From the NCBI GenBank assembly GCA_023443045.1, contig JAEZWK010000006.1, positions 1 through 32,802 of the forward strand: DNA of 32,802 nucleotides. The letters are read 5' to 3'. This document shows, one piece after another, positions 14,789 through 25,192 of this stretch (its first letter is position 1; the number at the start of each line of letters is the position of its first letter). Under the pieces are notes generated by a model, which worked only from the letters and a program-made list of their open reading frames with translations, was not told where the DNA came from and made no database searches. This stretch comes from Bacillota bacterium (lineage in GTDB: Bacteria > Bacillota_A > Clostridia > Tissierellales > Peptoniphilaceae). Made by a program: the position numbers and the translations under genes.

Positions 14789-15823
14789 CTAAAAAATACC
14801 TAATACTTTTTGTAATACTATACTCGTTAAAATTATGCAAATCCAGCATAATCCTCCTATTAATATAGCTTGTTTTCCTTTAGATATCAGTTTTTTTACA
14901 TTAGTCCCTAAACCAATTGCCATCATAGCCATAACTATAAAGAATTTAGATAACCACTTCAAATATGAAAAAATTTTCTCAAAATACATTCCATATTCAT
15001 CTGATAAATATGAATTTGATATCAAATATTCAATTACAGTTGTAAAAATTGATGCGAGCAAAAAATAAATTATGAACATAGGAAAAATCTTCTTTATGCT
15101 GTGTTCATGATTTTTATTTTCCCTTTTCTTTATAAATAATAGTCCTAAACATATTGGTATAATAGCTAGAGTTCTTGTTAGCTTGACGATAGTTGCCTGA
15201 TTCAAAACATAATTTCCAAGATTATTAATAGAATCCCACACACTTGCTACAGCTGTTACACTAGAAGTGTCATTGACAGCGGTACCTGCAAATAATGCAA
15301 AACCTTCATTAGAAAAATGTAATAAGCGTCCTATACTTGGAAAAATAATTGCTGCAATAATATTAAATAAAAAAATAACAGAAATAGATTCAGCAATATC
15401 ATCATCACTTGCATTTATTACAGGAGCAGCAGCAGCTATAGCACTACCACCACATATAGAAGAACCCACACCTACCAATATTGCAATATTTTTGTTTATA
15501 TTCATCTTTTTATAACATATATAGCTTACCAAAAGCGAAATAAAAATTGTAGAAATTATTATGGGTAAACTGGTAGTGCCCACACTCAAAACAGTGTTCA
15601 TATTTAGTCCAAATCCCAATAATATAACAGCATATTGCAATACTTTTTTTGACGAAAATTTTATGCCACTACTTAACTTCGGATGAAGATTAAAAAAATT
15701 ATGTATTAACATACCAATGGCAATACTAAAAACAGGTGCTCCTACAAGTGGAAACATTTTACCTAAAAAATAAGCAGGTATACTAAGTATTAAAACAAAT
15801 AATAATCCAAAAATAATATCCAT
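14789..15823 (-). CDS. YeiH/UPF0324-family putative anion exporter
   Basis: 344 residues, about ten hydrophobic segments, the normal UPF0324 size. Family motifs: GxPVFSIAIGMLIHN near the N-terminus, KKVLQYAVILLGFGLN, the glycine-rich VGVGSSICGGSAIAAAAPVI re-entrant region, and GTAVNDTSSVTAVA. Described as a putative sulfate exporter; related proteins have been tied to sulfite/taurine metabolism and cysteine regulation. The substrate here is unproven. AGGAGGG lies 4 nt before the ATG. Monocistronic with a near-consensus promoter, divergent from murE. No sulfur gene or LysR regulator is next to it. Confidence 0.87.
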   Translation of the reverse strand: MDIIFGLLFVLILSIPAYFLGKMFPLVGAPVFSIAIGMLIHNFFNLHPKLSSGIKFSSKKVLQYAVILLGFGLNMNTVLSVGTTSLPIIISTIFISLLVSYICYKKMNINKNIAILVGVGSSICGGSAIAAAAPVINASDDDIAESISVIFLFNIIAAIIFPSIGRLLHFSNEGFALFAGTAVNDTSSVTAVASVWDSINNLGNYVLNQATIVKLTRTLAIIPICLGLLFIKKRENKNHEHSIKKIFPMFIIYFLLASIFTTVIEYLISNSYLSDEYGMYFEKIFSYLKWLSKFFIVMAMMAIGLGTNVKKLISKGKQAILIGGLCWICIILTSIVLQKVLGIF

Positions 15824-15839
15824 ACTCCCTCCTATAATA

Positions 15840-15869
15840 AGTATACGCCTGATAGTGTTTTCATGTCAA
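15840..15869 (-). promoter_or_regulatory. Promoter of the YeiH-like gene
   Basis: On the minus strand a perfect TTGACA (15864-15869), 18 nt and TATACT (15840-15845), back to back with the murE promoter. Confidence 0.75.
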
Positions 15870-15875
15870 TTTATC

Positions 15876-15904
15876 TTGAAATATATCAAACATTATTATA
15901 AAAT
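15876..15904 (+). promoter_or_regulatory. Promoter of the murE-mobA-moeA-mobB operon
   Basis: TTGAAA (15876-15881), 17 nt and TAAAAT (15899-15904), followed by GAGGTG before the ATG at 15921. The two divergent -35 boxes are only 6 bp apart. Confidence 0.7.
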
Positions 15905-15920
15905 CAAATAGAGGTGTTTT

Positions 15921-17336
15921 ATGAAATTATCAGAACTTTTTTCAAGAATTAATATAGAAGAAAAATATGATTTTAATATAGAAAAAATCTCCACAAATTC
16001 CAAAAATACAGATGAAAATACTTTTTTCGTTGCTATAAGAGGTACATTTATAGATTCTCATGAAGAAAAATATTTAATGGAAGCATATAATAATGGTTGT
16101 CGTGCTTTTATGGTAGATAGATCTGTAAATCTTCCAGAAGATGCAGCCATTTTTGAAGTACAAGATACCAGAAAAACACTTGGATTGGTAGCTAGTTCTT
16201 TTTATCAAAATCCCACTAAAAATGTAAAAGTTATAGGTATTACTGGAACTAAAGGTAAAACTTCCGTCTCATATATTATGAAACATTTAATAGAAAAATA
16301 TGGTTATAAAGCAGGAGTAATAGGAACTTCTGGAGCGGATTTTGGAGACTACAAAGAAAAATTAGCAAATACAACCCCAGATGCAATTACATTACAGAGG
16401 TTATTTAAAAAAGCTGTAGATTTAAATTTAAAATATGTAATATTAGAAGTAAGCTCACAGGCTATGAAACAATTTAGAGTGTTTGGCACAAGATTTTTAG
16501 CAAATGTTTTTACCAATATTAGCAAGGATCATATAGGCCCAACTGAACACAAAGATTTTGAAGAATATTTTAAGTGGAAAAAAAATATTTTGTTATTATC
16601 CAAAAAAGTTATAGGCAATAATGATGATTCAAGCTTTGATATTATGAAAGAAAGTATAAAATCACCCAAAATCAATGTGGGTCACAAAACTACGGATGAC
16701 TTTGTGATATCAGACGAGCAAATTTTTGAAGATAAGACAATTTTTAAATTAAATAATAAAGAAATTCATACCAACCTAATGGGTAGTTTCAATATAATGA
16801 ATCTCAGTTTAGCTCTTGCCACTCTAAATGAAGTGGGGTTTTCTCTAAATACATTGATTACCTTGACAGATAATATAAATATTCCCGGTCGTATGGATGT
16901 CATAAATAAAAACAATAGAAAAATCATTATAGATTATGCTCACAACGCTTTAAGTTTACAATCTATTTTAGAAGAGATTTCCAAATGGCCTCACAATAAT
17001 TTAAGGATTTTATTCGGGTCAGTCGGCGGAAGAACAAAAGAAAGAAGAAAAGAATTGCCAGAAGTAGCTAAAAAATTTACACATCATATATATCTAACTA
17101 GCGATAATCCCGATTATGAAGATCCAGACTTAATAATAGAAGAAATGGCGTTTTTTTTGGAGTTTGAAGTGTATAAAAATCCAGACAGAAAATTAGCAAT
17201 ACAAAAAATGATAAAGGATTCAAGTGACAATGATATCTTACTTATAACCGGAAAAGGAGATGAAGAATTTCAATTAATAAATGGAATTAAAGAGCCATAT
17301 AACGATAAAAAGACAGTATTAGAGTTTTTAGAATGA
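15921..17336 (+). CDS. murE: MurE-type ligase, probably L-lysine-type (UDP-MurNAc-tripeptide synthetase)
   Basis: 471 residues. Adds the third residue to UDP-MurNAc-L-Ala-D-Glu. The three Mur-ligase domains are visible: an N-terminal substrate domain (1-100), an ATPase domain with the GTKGKTS loop (109-115) and carbamylated-Lys candidate K220, and a C-terminal domain with the specificity motif at 395-402. DAP-adding enzymes have DNPR there; this one has DNPDYEDP, without the Arg that binds meso-diaminopimelate. DHIGPTEHKDFEEYF (203-217) resembles the staphylococcal/streptococcal lysine enzymes. So a lysine- or ornithine-type wall is likely, not a DAP wall; this is inference. It ends in ATGA, overlapping mobA by 4 nt, which ties a cell-wall gene to cofactor genes. 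AGAGGTG lies 5 nt before the ATG. Confidence 0.87.
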   Translation: MKLSELFSRINIEEKYDFNIEKISTNSKNTDENTFFVAIRGTFIDSHEEKYLMEAYNNGCRAFMVDRSVNLPEDAAIFEVQDTRKTLGLVASSFYQNPTKNVKVIGITGTKGKTSVSYIMKHLIEKYGYKAGVIGTSGADFGDYKEKLANTTPDAITLQRLFKKAVDLNLKYVILEVSSQAMKQFRVFGTRFLANVFTNISKDHIGPTEHKDFEEYFKWKKNILLLSKKVIGNNDDSSFDIMKESIKSPKINVGHKTTDDFVISDEQIFEDKTIFKLNNKEIHTNLMGSFNIMNLSLALATLNEVGFSLNTLITLTDNINIPGRMDVINKNNRKIIIDYAHNALSLQSILEEISKWPHNNLRILFGSVGGRTKERRKELPEVAKKFTHHIYLTSDNPDYEDPDLIIEEMAFFLEFEVYKNPDRKLAIQKMIKDSSDNDILLITGKGDEEFQLINGIKEPYNDKKTVLEFLE

Positions 17337-17848
17337 AAAAATTTGTACTTACTGGCGGATTATCTAAAAGAATGGGTTATCCTAAAAGTGAATTAAAAAT
17401 TAAAAATAGGACATTTAGAGAGATTATTGAAAAAAAAGGATTTATACCCATTGGTTCAAATATTTTGTACAATGCAAAGTATGACGATATTTTCCCCCGT
17501 GGTAGCTCTCTTGGTGGAATAATAAGTGCACTATTTTATTCTGATGACAAATTATGCATTATTCATTCTTGTGATAATCCATTTATTAGTGATGAAATTA
17601 TAAAAAAATTATCAAATAAAAAAAGGTCAACATTTTATTTTATCGATGATTTTATCGTACCATTTCCTGGAGTATATGAAAAAAAATTTCTGAAATTATT
17701 TATTAGAGCTTTTAAAAGAAGGGAATTAAGAATAAATAAAATCTTAAGAAGACAAAAAATCAATCTTTTAAAACCTAATAATGAGGAAGAAAAAATTTTA
17801 AAAATTAATATCAACAAAAAAGAAATTTATAAATCTATAAGGAGGTAA
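17333..17848 (+). CDS. mobA: MobA-like molybdenum cofactor nucleotidyltransferase
   Basis: 171 residues, about 20 shorter than typical MobA. MobA attaches GMP to molybdopterin. The N-terminal nucleotide loop GGLSKRMGYPKSEL is intact, a Gly-rich segment SSLGGIISAL stands where GPLGGI is usual, and CDNPF replaces the usual CDMPF metal-binding motif. The C-terminal third is Lys/Asn/Ile-rich and weakly conserved. It could instead be a CTP-using MocA-like enzyme; MobA is favoured by the following moeA and mobB. Translation is coupled to murE (ATGA overlap). It has no ribosome binding site of its own. Confidence 0.75.
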   Translation: MKKFVLTGGLSKRMGYPKSELKIKNRTFREIIEKKGFIPIGSNILYNAKYDDIFPRGSSLGGIISALFYSDDKLCIIHSCDNPFISDEIIKKLSNKKRSTFYFIDDFIVPFPGVYEKKFLKLFIRAFKRRELRINKILRRQKINLLKPNNEEEKILKININKKEIYKSIRR

Positions 17849-17850
17849 GT

Positions 17851-19017
17851 ATGAGAGTATCATTTGATGAAGTCTTTGAAATAATGAGAAATAATATATC
17901 TTCCACAAAAGATTATTTAACTATAGATGTAAGGGATTCTCACGGACATATTAGCTATGAAGAAATAATAAACCCAAACAATATACCCAGCTTCAATAAA
18001 AGCCCATTTGATGGTTATGCTATCAAAGTTGGTTACGAGAATTATGTGGTAAAAGGTGTAATATATGCAGGAGATACAAATAATTATTCCATAAATGATA
18101 ATACCTGTTATAAAATTATGACAGGGGCTATGTTGCCAGAAAACACAGAAATGCTTATAAAAAAAGAAGATGTAGAAGAATCTAGCGAAAGTATAAAACC
18201 ACTAATACCTCTAAAAAAAGATTTGAATATTATTTTTGAAGGTGAAGATTTAAAAAAAGGAGAAATTATATTAAATTGCGGAACATATATAGATGCATAT
18301 ACACAAGCAGTGCTAATTTCTTCTGGTATTAAATCTATAAAAGTTATAAAAAAACCAAAAATTCTTATTTTTTCTACAGGAACAGAACTTCTAGAACCTG
18401 GTGACGATTTAATAAAAGGAAAAATTTTCAACTCAAACACACATTTTATAAAATCAAAATTACAAGAATGGGGATTAGAATCCACGATTGCAAATAATAT
18501 TGAAGATGATTATGAAAAAATAAAAGACTTCATAAAACAAAGCACAGAAGAATTTGATCTCATTATCAGTACTGGTGCTATGAGCGTGGGAGATAAAGAC
18601 TATATTCCAATGATTTTGGATGATCTAAAAGCCGAAATATACTTTTTAAGATCAAAGGTAAAACCCGGTGGCAATTTTGCTCTAAGTAAATATAATGACT
18701 CATACCTATTTACACTATCAGGAAATCCATTCTCTTCAATGGCTATGATAGAAACTGTTTTAAAAACATTTTTCTATCAATTGACAGATTCTTCTCATTT
18801 CAGATTAAAAAAAGTTCTTGCTGAAATAAATGAGCCTATAGAAAATAATTTAGAGCAGCATAGAATTTATAGAGGCGTTTATAAAGAAGGTATCTTCTAT
18901 AAAAGTAAAAACCAAAATTCAGGATCACTTTCTGAATTTTTAGTAGCTAATGCAATGATTATATTGCCTCCCAAATCAGTAATAAAAGATAAAAGCGAAA
19001 TTATTCTTATCAAATGA
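17851..19017 (+). CDS. moeA: Molybdopterin molybdenumtransferase MoeA
   Basis: 388 residues. Inserts molybdate into adenylated molybdopterin. Domain order as in MoeA: N-terminal KSPFDGYA motif, GAMLPENTEMLIKKED in the second domain, the MoCF-binding core (about 170-310) with STGTELLEPGD and TGAMSVGDKDYIP, then VKPGGNFALSK and LSGNPFSSM, and a C-terminal beta domain. Deviations from common forms (SGNP for PGNP, GAMS for GGVS) are conservative. AAGGAGGTAAGT precedes the ATG. It overlaps mobB by 4 nt. The synthesis genes moaA-E are not in the window. Confidence 0.92.
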   Translation: MRVSFDEVFEIMRNNISSTKDYLTIDVRDSHGHISYEEIINPNNIPSFNKSPFDGYAIKVGYENYVVKGVIYAGDTNNYSINDNTCYKIMTGAMLPENTEMLIKKEDVEESSESIKPLIPLKKDLNIIFEGEDLKKGEIILNCGTYIDAYTQAVLISSGIKSIKVIKKPKILIFSTGTELLEPGDDLIKGKIFNSNTHFIKSKLQEWGLESTIANNIEDDYEKIKDFIKQSTEEFDLIISTGAMSVGDKDYIPMILDDLKAEIYFLRSKVKPGGNFALSKYNDSYLFTLSGNPFSSMAMIETVLKTFFYQLTDSSHFRLKKVLAEINEPIENNLEQHRIYRGVYKEGIFYKSKNQNSGSLSEFLVANAMIILPPKSVIKDKSEIILIK

Positions 19018-19457
19018 AAATAATAAATATTGTTGGATATAAGAATTCCGGCAAAACAACTCTTTGCTGTGAAATAATAAAAAGTATTAAAAATCAAAAT
19101 ATACTCTATATAAAACATTCTCATCATATGCCAGATAAAATGCTGATAACCGATACAAAAAAAGCCATCATTTCCGGAGCTAAAAGTGCTATTTTTATAA
19201 ATGATTGCTTGTATTATAAAATAGAGGGAAAAAATAAAAAGATGATGAGATTGAATAAAAAAACAATATATGAGATTTTGGAAGAATCAAATGATTATGA
19301 TTTTATCGTGATTGAAGGATATAAAAATCTAGAGTTTCCCAAAGTAGTAATTACTGATAAAAAATTAAAGCTGAAAAATATTGTTTTTGTTGTCAGATCA
19401 ATGGATATATTAAATAAAAATTTAATATTAAAAATAATAAAAAAGCTATTTTTATAG
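19014..19457 (+). CDS. mobB: MobB, molybdopterin-guanine dinucleotide accessory GTPase
   Basis: 147 residues. P-loop GYKNSGKTT at residues 8-16, then IKHSHHMPDK, TDTKKAIISGAKSAIF and a Walker-B-like FIVIEGYKN, all standard for MobB. It helps MobA deliver or form the dinucleotide cofactor. Translation is coupled to moeA (ATGA overlap). The final codons and TAG lie inside the terminator hairpin at 19439-19464. Last gene of the operon. It is relatively short but complete. Confidence 0.9.
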   Translation: MKIINIVGYKNSGKTTLCCEIIKSIKNQNILYIKHSHHMPDKMLITDTKKAIISGAKSAIFINDCLYYKIEGKNKKMMRLNKKTIYEILEESNDYDFIVIEGYKNLEFPKVVITDKKLKLKNIVFVVRSMDILNKNLILKIIKKLFL

Positions 19458-19464
19458 CTTTTTT
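19439..19464. terminator. Bidirectional terminator between mobB and serS
   Basis: An 11-bp stem (19439-19449 with 19454-19464), loop TTTT, flanked by A-runs on one side and T-runs on the other. The mobB TAG lies within the right arm and the serS TAA (minus) starts one base outside it. Confidence 0.88.
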
Positions 19465-21629
<2,165 letters not shown>

Positions 21630-21630
21630 A

Positions 21631-22617
21631 TCAATTACCATCCCATTCAAAAATTTTATTTATCTCTTCCATATCATAGTTTTCCTTTAAAGCCTCATCT
21701 TCCCATGGAGATTTAGAAGACTTCTTATATTTAATTTCATTTTGTTTTTTTTGTAATGCGTCATTTACTTTTTCCACTGTATCTAATCCATCTCTATACC
21801 AAATAGATGCAATTCTATCAAAATAATTTAGCCCAGGATTTTTTACTCTCGTAACCAAACTACATAAAACTCTTATCATATCTTCTTTCATATTATATTC
21901 ATTCACCCATTTGTCTACAATTCTTTTATGCTCATCAGTAAAATCACGGCTACTATAATTTAACAAATCCATAACCAGCATATATATATTAGAATTATCT
22001 GCATCACTTAAATATATGCCTTCATCTTTTAAAATATCATCAATAGAATTATATCCCTTATCATACCAAGATCTTATAATACCCTCTACATAACTAAAAC
22101 TCTTTTTATTCTTTAGTTCATAGGAAATACTAAATGCATTTACCACCATTTCCGGAGATACACAATAATCATATAACCACGACAAAACTCTTCTTTTTTC
22201 ATTTGGAACACATTGCCGTCTAATAATATAATCTATATCCTTAAACATTTTTAAATAATCTGGATCTGATATATATAAAAGAAGCTCTTCTTCATCATTT
22301 TCTTCTGGATAGGAATTACTAACCACATTTTCTAAAGCAAGCCTGTCTATATCCAAAAATATAATATCTTCCCCATCAACTTTAATTAGCCCAATATTAG
22401 ACCAAAAATCTATAGCATCATGAATAATTTCTTCGCTTAGGTTAGTAACTGCCGATAAATTTTCTAGCGATATATTCTGTCCCAATTTACTTCTATAAAA
22501 ACCACACAAATAAAATTTTAAAAAATCAGAATTTACTTCATCAACAAAATTTTGAAAAAAAGTAGAGCTAATACTTATCTTTTCTGGTAATCTATTATCT
22601 GATTCTATAAATCTCAC
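21631..22617 (-). CDS. DnaD-like replication initiation protein (GTG start)
   Basis: 328 residues. An N-terminal winged-helix-like region (about 1-90) precedes two DnaB2/DnaD-type helical domains. Each carries the diagnostic Y/F-x3-I-x2-W pattern: YVEGIIRSWYDKG and YFDRIASIWYRDG. The acidic C-terminus contains EEINKIFEW. Primosomal proteins of this family remodel origin DNA and bring in the helicase loader. The start is GTG (22615-22617) with GGAGGT 5 nt upstream. The nearby ATG at 22621 is in another frame, that of the GNAT gene, so the GTG is the real start. It overlaps the GNAT gene by 23 nt. Two DnaB2 domains is the layout typical of clostridial DnaD/DnaB proteins. Confidence 0.82.
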   Translation of the reverse strand: MRFIESDNRLPEKISISSTFFQNFVDEVNSDFLKFYLCGFYRSKLGQNISLENLSAVTNLSEEIIHDAIDFWSNIGLIKVDGEDIIFLDIDRLALENVVSNSYPEENDEEELLLYISDPDYLKMFKDIDYIIRRQCVPNEKRRVLSWLYDYCVSPEMVVNAFSISYELKNKKSFSYVEGIIRSWYDKGYNSIDDILKDEGIYLSDADNSNIYMLVMDLLNYSSRDFTDEHKRIVDKWVNEYNMKEDMIRVLCSLVTRVKNPGLNYFDRIASIWYRDGLDTVEKVNDALQKKQNEIKYKKSSKSPWEDEALKENYDMEEINKIFEWDGN

Positions 22618-23140
22618 TCATGACCTCCATATACATACTTTTACTCAAAACAAAACCCTCTTTAAAAACAAAAAACATTCTATACTCATCTGGAATCTCG
22701 TTAGGCTTCCACTCTTTAATTGTGTATAAAAAATAACTGACTTCAAATCCCTTTTTCAAATAGAGATGTATAGCACGTCTATTAAATAATTCCACATGTA
22801 ATCTTACTTTTTTTAATTTAAACTCATCAAAAGCAAGAGTCAAAATATCATCGATAGCCTTGGAGCCAAAATGATTGTTTTGAAATTTATGACCAATTAC
22901 AATACCCATAGTTGCAGAATCATTTTTAAAATTTTTTAACGAAATATAGCCTACAACAGAATTATTTTCTATAATAGCAAAATATTTATTTTTGTCATTC
23001 TTTGTCTTTACACTCAGCCAGTACATAGCTTCTAGATTTGAATTAAAGTAAATATCATAATCCTTTAGCAAAACATTTGAATTATTTCCCCAAAAATTCA
23101 TCTGAGCCAAGTGATCTAAATTCAATTTTTCTAACATCAT
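22595..23140 (-). CDS. GNAT-family N-acetyltransferase at the head of the dnaD-dnaI-serS unit
   Basis: About 181 residues. Acetyl-CoA-binding motif A is seen as TMGIVIGHKFQNNHFGSKAI (about residues 88-107), followed by VRLHVELFNRRAIHLYLKKGF, the classic GNAT motif B; this resembles the RimJ/RimL-like subgroup. Substrate unknown. No ribosome binding site precedes the ATGs at 23140 and 23137; a perfect TATAAT ends 4 and 7 nt upstream of them. This suggests a leaderless transcript. A start further upstream (23173, GTG) lies inside the Opp terminator and is unlikely. It overlaps dnaD by 23 nt and carries its ribosome binding site. Confidence 0.8.
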   Translation of the reverse strand: MMLEKLNLDHLAQMNFWGNNSNVLLKDYDIYFNSNLEAMYWLSVKTKNDKNKYFAIIENNSVVGYISLKNFKNDSATMGIVIGHKFQNNHFGSKAIDDILTLAFDEFKLKKVRLHVELFNRRAIHLYLKKGFEVSYFLYTIKEWKPNEIPDEYRMFFVFKEGFVLSKSMYMEVMSEIYRIR

Positions 23141-23144
23141 TTTA

Positions 23145-23153
23145 ATTATATCA
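23145..23153 (-). promoter_or_regulatory. Extended -10 promoter of the GNAT-dnaD-dnaI-serS unit
   Basis: On the minus strand TGATATAAT gives the extended TGn plus a perfect TATAAT (23145-23150). No recognisable -35 is present (GTGTTT at the right distance). The predicted start falls at or next to the ATG at 23137. Confidence 0.6.
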
Positions 23154-23163
23154 AAAAAAGAAT

Positions 23164-23190
23164 AAAAAAACACCTCCTATAAAAAGGAGG
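23164..23190 (-). terminator. Terminator of the opp operon
   Basis: CCTCCT-TTTTAT-AGGAGG on the minus strand (stem 23173-23178 with 23185-23190) followed by TG and a run of T. The GGAGG in the stem resembles a ribosome binding site but is more than 30 nt from the next ATG, so it does not serve translation. Confidence 0.75.
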
Positions 23191-23196
23191 ATATTT

Positions 23197-24159
23197 TTAT
23201 TCATATAAGTGGCAAGCCACATAATGCTCTGGTTTTATCTCTTTTAATGCAGGCTGAATTTCTTTACAAATTGGCATACACTTAGAACAACGACCAGCAA
23301 ACTTACATCCTGGAGGAGTATTAATAGGTGAAGGTACCTCTCCTTCCAGATGAATTCTTTTTTTCTTCTTACCAACTTCTGGATCTGGTACAGGAATTGC
23401 TGAAATAAGTGCCTGAGTATATGGATGTAAAGAATCTTCATAAATAGCACTCGCCTTAGCAAGCTCAACTACAGAACCCAAATACATAACTGCAATTCTA
23501 TCAGAAATATGCTTAACCATCGACAAATCGTGAGAAATAAACATATAAGTAAGACCCATATCCTGTTGTAATTTATTAAGTAAATTTACAATTTGGGCTT
23601 GAATACTTACATCAAGAGCGGAAATAGGCTCATCACAGACAATAAACTCTGGTTCTACAGCTAAACTTCTAGCAATACCCACACGTTGTCTTTGACCTCC
23701 TGATAATTCATGAGGAAATCTAGCTCCGTGCTCTTTATTAAGTCCTACGACATGAAGCAAATTATTAATTCTATCCTGTCTTTCTTGTTTTGTCATTTTT
23801 ATATGAACATCCATGCCCTCTGCAATAATATCACCAATTGTCATACGTGGATCTAAAGATGCATATGGGTCCTGGAAAATATACTGAGCTTTTTTCTTGA
23901 AATTAATAATTTCTTCTTTTCTCAATTCGTGAATATTTTTTCCACCAAAAATAACTTTACCACTTGTAGCAGGATACATACCCAAAACAGTACGACCACA
24001 AGTTGTTTTACCACAACCTGATTCACCAACTACACCAAAAGTTTCACCCTTATAAATATTAAAAGTAACATCATCAACCGCTTTTAAAATTTTCTTCTGG
24101 CCAACCTTAAAATGTTTAGAAAGGTGCTCGACTTGAACTAAAATATTATTTTCTCTCAT
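23197..24159 (-). CDS. oppF: Oligopeptide ABC transporter ATPase OppF
   Basis: 320 residues. Nucleotide-binding domain with Walker A GESGCGKTT, LSGGQRQRV signature and Walker B EFIVCDEPISALD, plus the C-terminal oligo_HPY domain. The latter contains GCKFAGRCSKCMPIC...C, a cysteine cluster like the one that binds iron-sulfur in some Opp/Dpp ATPases. Works with OppD to drive peptide import through OppB-OppC. The open frame extends upstream, but the ATG at 24159 overlaps the OppD TAA (TAATG) and has GGGTGG upstream, so that start is chosen. Last gene of the operon. Confidence 0.93.
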   Translation of the reverse strand: MRENNILVQVEHLSKHFKVGQKKILKAVDDVTFNIYKGETFGVVGESGCGKTTCGRTVLGMYPATSGKVIFGGKNIHELRKEEIINFKKKAQYIFQDPYASLDPRMTIGDIIAEGMDVHIKMTKQERQDRINNLLHVVGLNKEHGARFPHELSGGQRQRVGIARSLAVEPEFIVCDEPISALDVSIQAQIVNLLNKLQQDMGLTYMFISHDLSMVKHISDRIAVMYLGSVVELAKASAIYEDSLHPYTQALISAIPVPDPEVGKKKKRIHLEGEVPSPINTPPGCKFAGRCSKCMPICKEIQPALKEIKPEHYVACHLYE

Positions 24160-25184
24160 TAATAACCACCCTTTCTCATTGCTTCCCAATCAATTTCGCC
24201 AGCAAACTCATGTTCTAGCCAACACCATGATCTATGAGTATTGGAATGACATGTAGCCGATGGCGCCATTTTTTTACAAATTTCCATAGCACGTGAACAT
24301 CTAGGAGCAAAAGGACAACCAGGTAACGGTAATAATAAATCAGGAGGAGTTCCACCTAATGCACGAAGATCATCATCTTTTTTGGAATGTACTTTAGGAA
24401 TTGAATTAAGAAGTGCCCAAGTATAAGGATGTCTTGCATTGTAGAAAATTTCGCTAGTTTTACCTTCTTCTACAATATCTCCAGCATACATAACTTGAAT
24501 TCTATCAGCAAAATTTGCTACAACACCTAAATCGTGAGTAACCAAAATTATAGCTGTGTGAAGCTGATCTTTTAATTCTTTAATTAAATCTAAAATTTGA
24601 GCCTGAATGGTAACATCTAAAGCGGTAGTCGGTTCGTCTGCAATCAAAAGTTTAGGAGAACAAGAAAGTGCCATAGCAATCATAACCCTTTGACGCATAC
24701 CGCCAGATAATTCATGAGGGTATGATTTTATTCTTGCCTTAGCCTCAGGAATTTGAACCAACTCTAAAAGCCTTATAGCCTCTCTTTTTGCGTCCTCACC
24801 TTTTAAGTTCCGGTGAATCTTTAACGCTTCTATAATTTGTTTTCCAATAGTAAGTGTAGGGTTGAGGCTGGTCATAGGATCCTGGAAAATCATAGCAATA
24901 TCACCACCTCTTAAAGCAGTAAGTCTTTTACCTTTCATAGATAAAATATCTTCACCCTCAAATCTCATTATTGAATCTTTTTTTATTTCGCTTGAACCTT
25001 CAGGTAATAATCTCATCAACGCTTTTGCAGTAACACTCTTTCCACATCCGGACTCCCCTACAAAAGCTAAAGTCTCACCTTTTTCTAAATAAAAATCTAA
25101 ACCTCTAACTGCCTTAACTTCACCTGCATAGGTATGAAAAGATACAGAAAGATTTTTAACATCTATTAATTTATTGTTTTCCAT
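24159..25184 (-). CDS. oppD: Oligopeptide ABC transporter ATPase OppD
   Basis: 341 residues. Walker A GESGCGKSV, signature LSGGMRQRV and Walker B LLIADEPTTALD are intact. The C-terminus holds CPFAPRCSRAMEIC...C...C, the cysteine motif shown to carry a [4Fe-4S] cluster in characterised OppD/DppD proteins. It pairs with OppF as the motor of the importer. AGGTG lies 6 nt before the ATG. The OppF start overlaps its stop by one base. Confidence 0.95.
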   Translation of the reverse strand: MENNKLIDVKNLSVSFHTYAGEVKAVRGLDFYLEKGETLAFVGESGCGKSVTAKALMRLLPEGSSEIKKDSIMRFEGEDILSMKGKRLTALRGGDIAMIFQDPMTSLNPTLTIGKQIIEALKIHRNLKGEDAKREAIRLLELVQIPEAKARIKSYPHELSGGMRQRVMIAMALSCSPKLLIADEPTTALDVTIQAQILDLIKELKDQLHTAIILVTHDLGVVANFADRIQVMYAGDIVEEGKTSEIFYNARHPYTWALLNSIPKVHSKKDDDLRALGGTPPDLLLPLPGCPFAPRCSRAMEICKKMAPSATCHSNTHRSWCWLEHEFAGEIDWEAMRKGGY

Positions 25185-25192
25185 AACAACAC

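Noticed and set aside
15905..15920. Molybdenum-cofactor riboswitch before the murE-mobA operon
   Set aside because: The leader from the predicted start to the ATG is only about 10-15 nt, too short for any structured element.
23154..23173. GTG at 23173 as the start of the GNAT gene
   Set aside because: It lies in the T-tract and arm of the opp terminator, with the GGAGG almost touching it; the ATGs at 23140/23137 fit the family start better.
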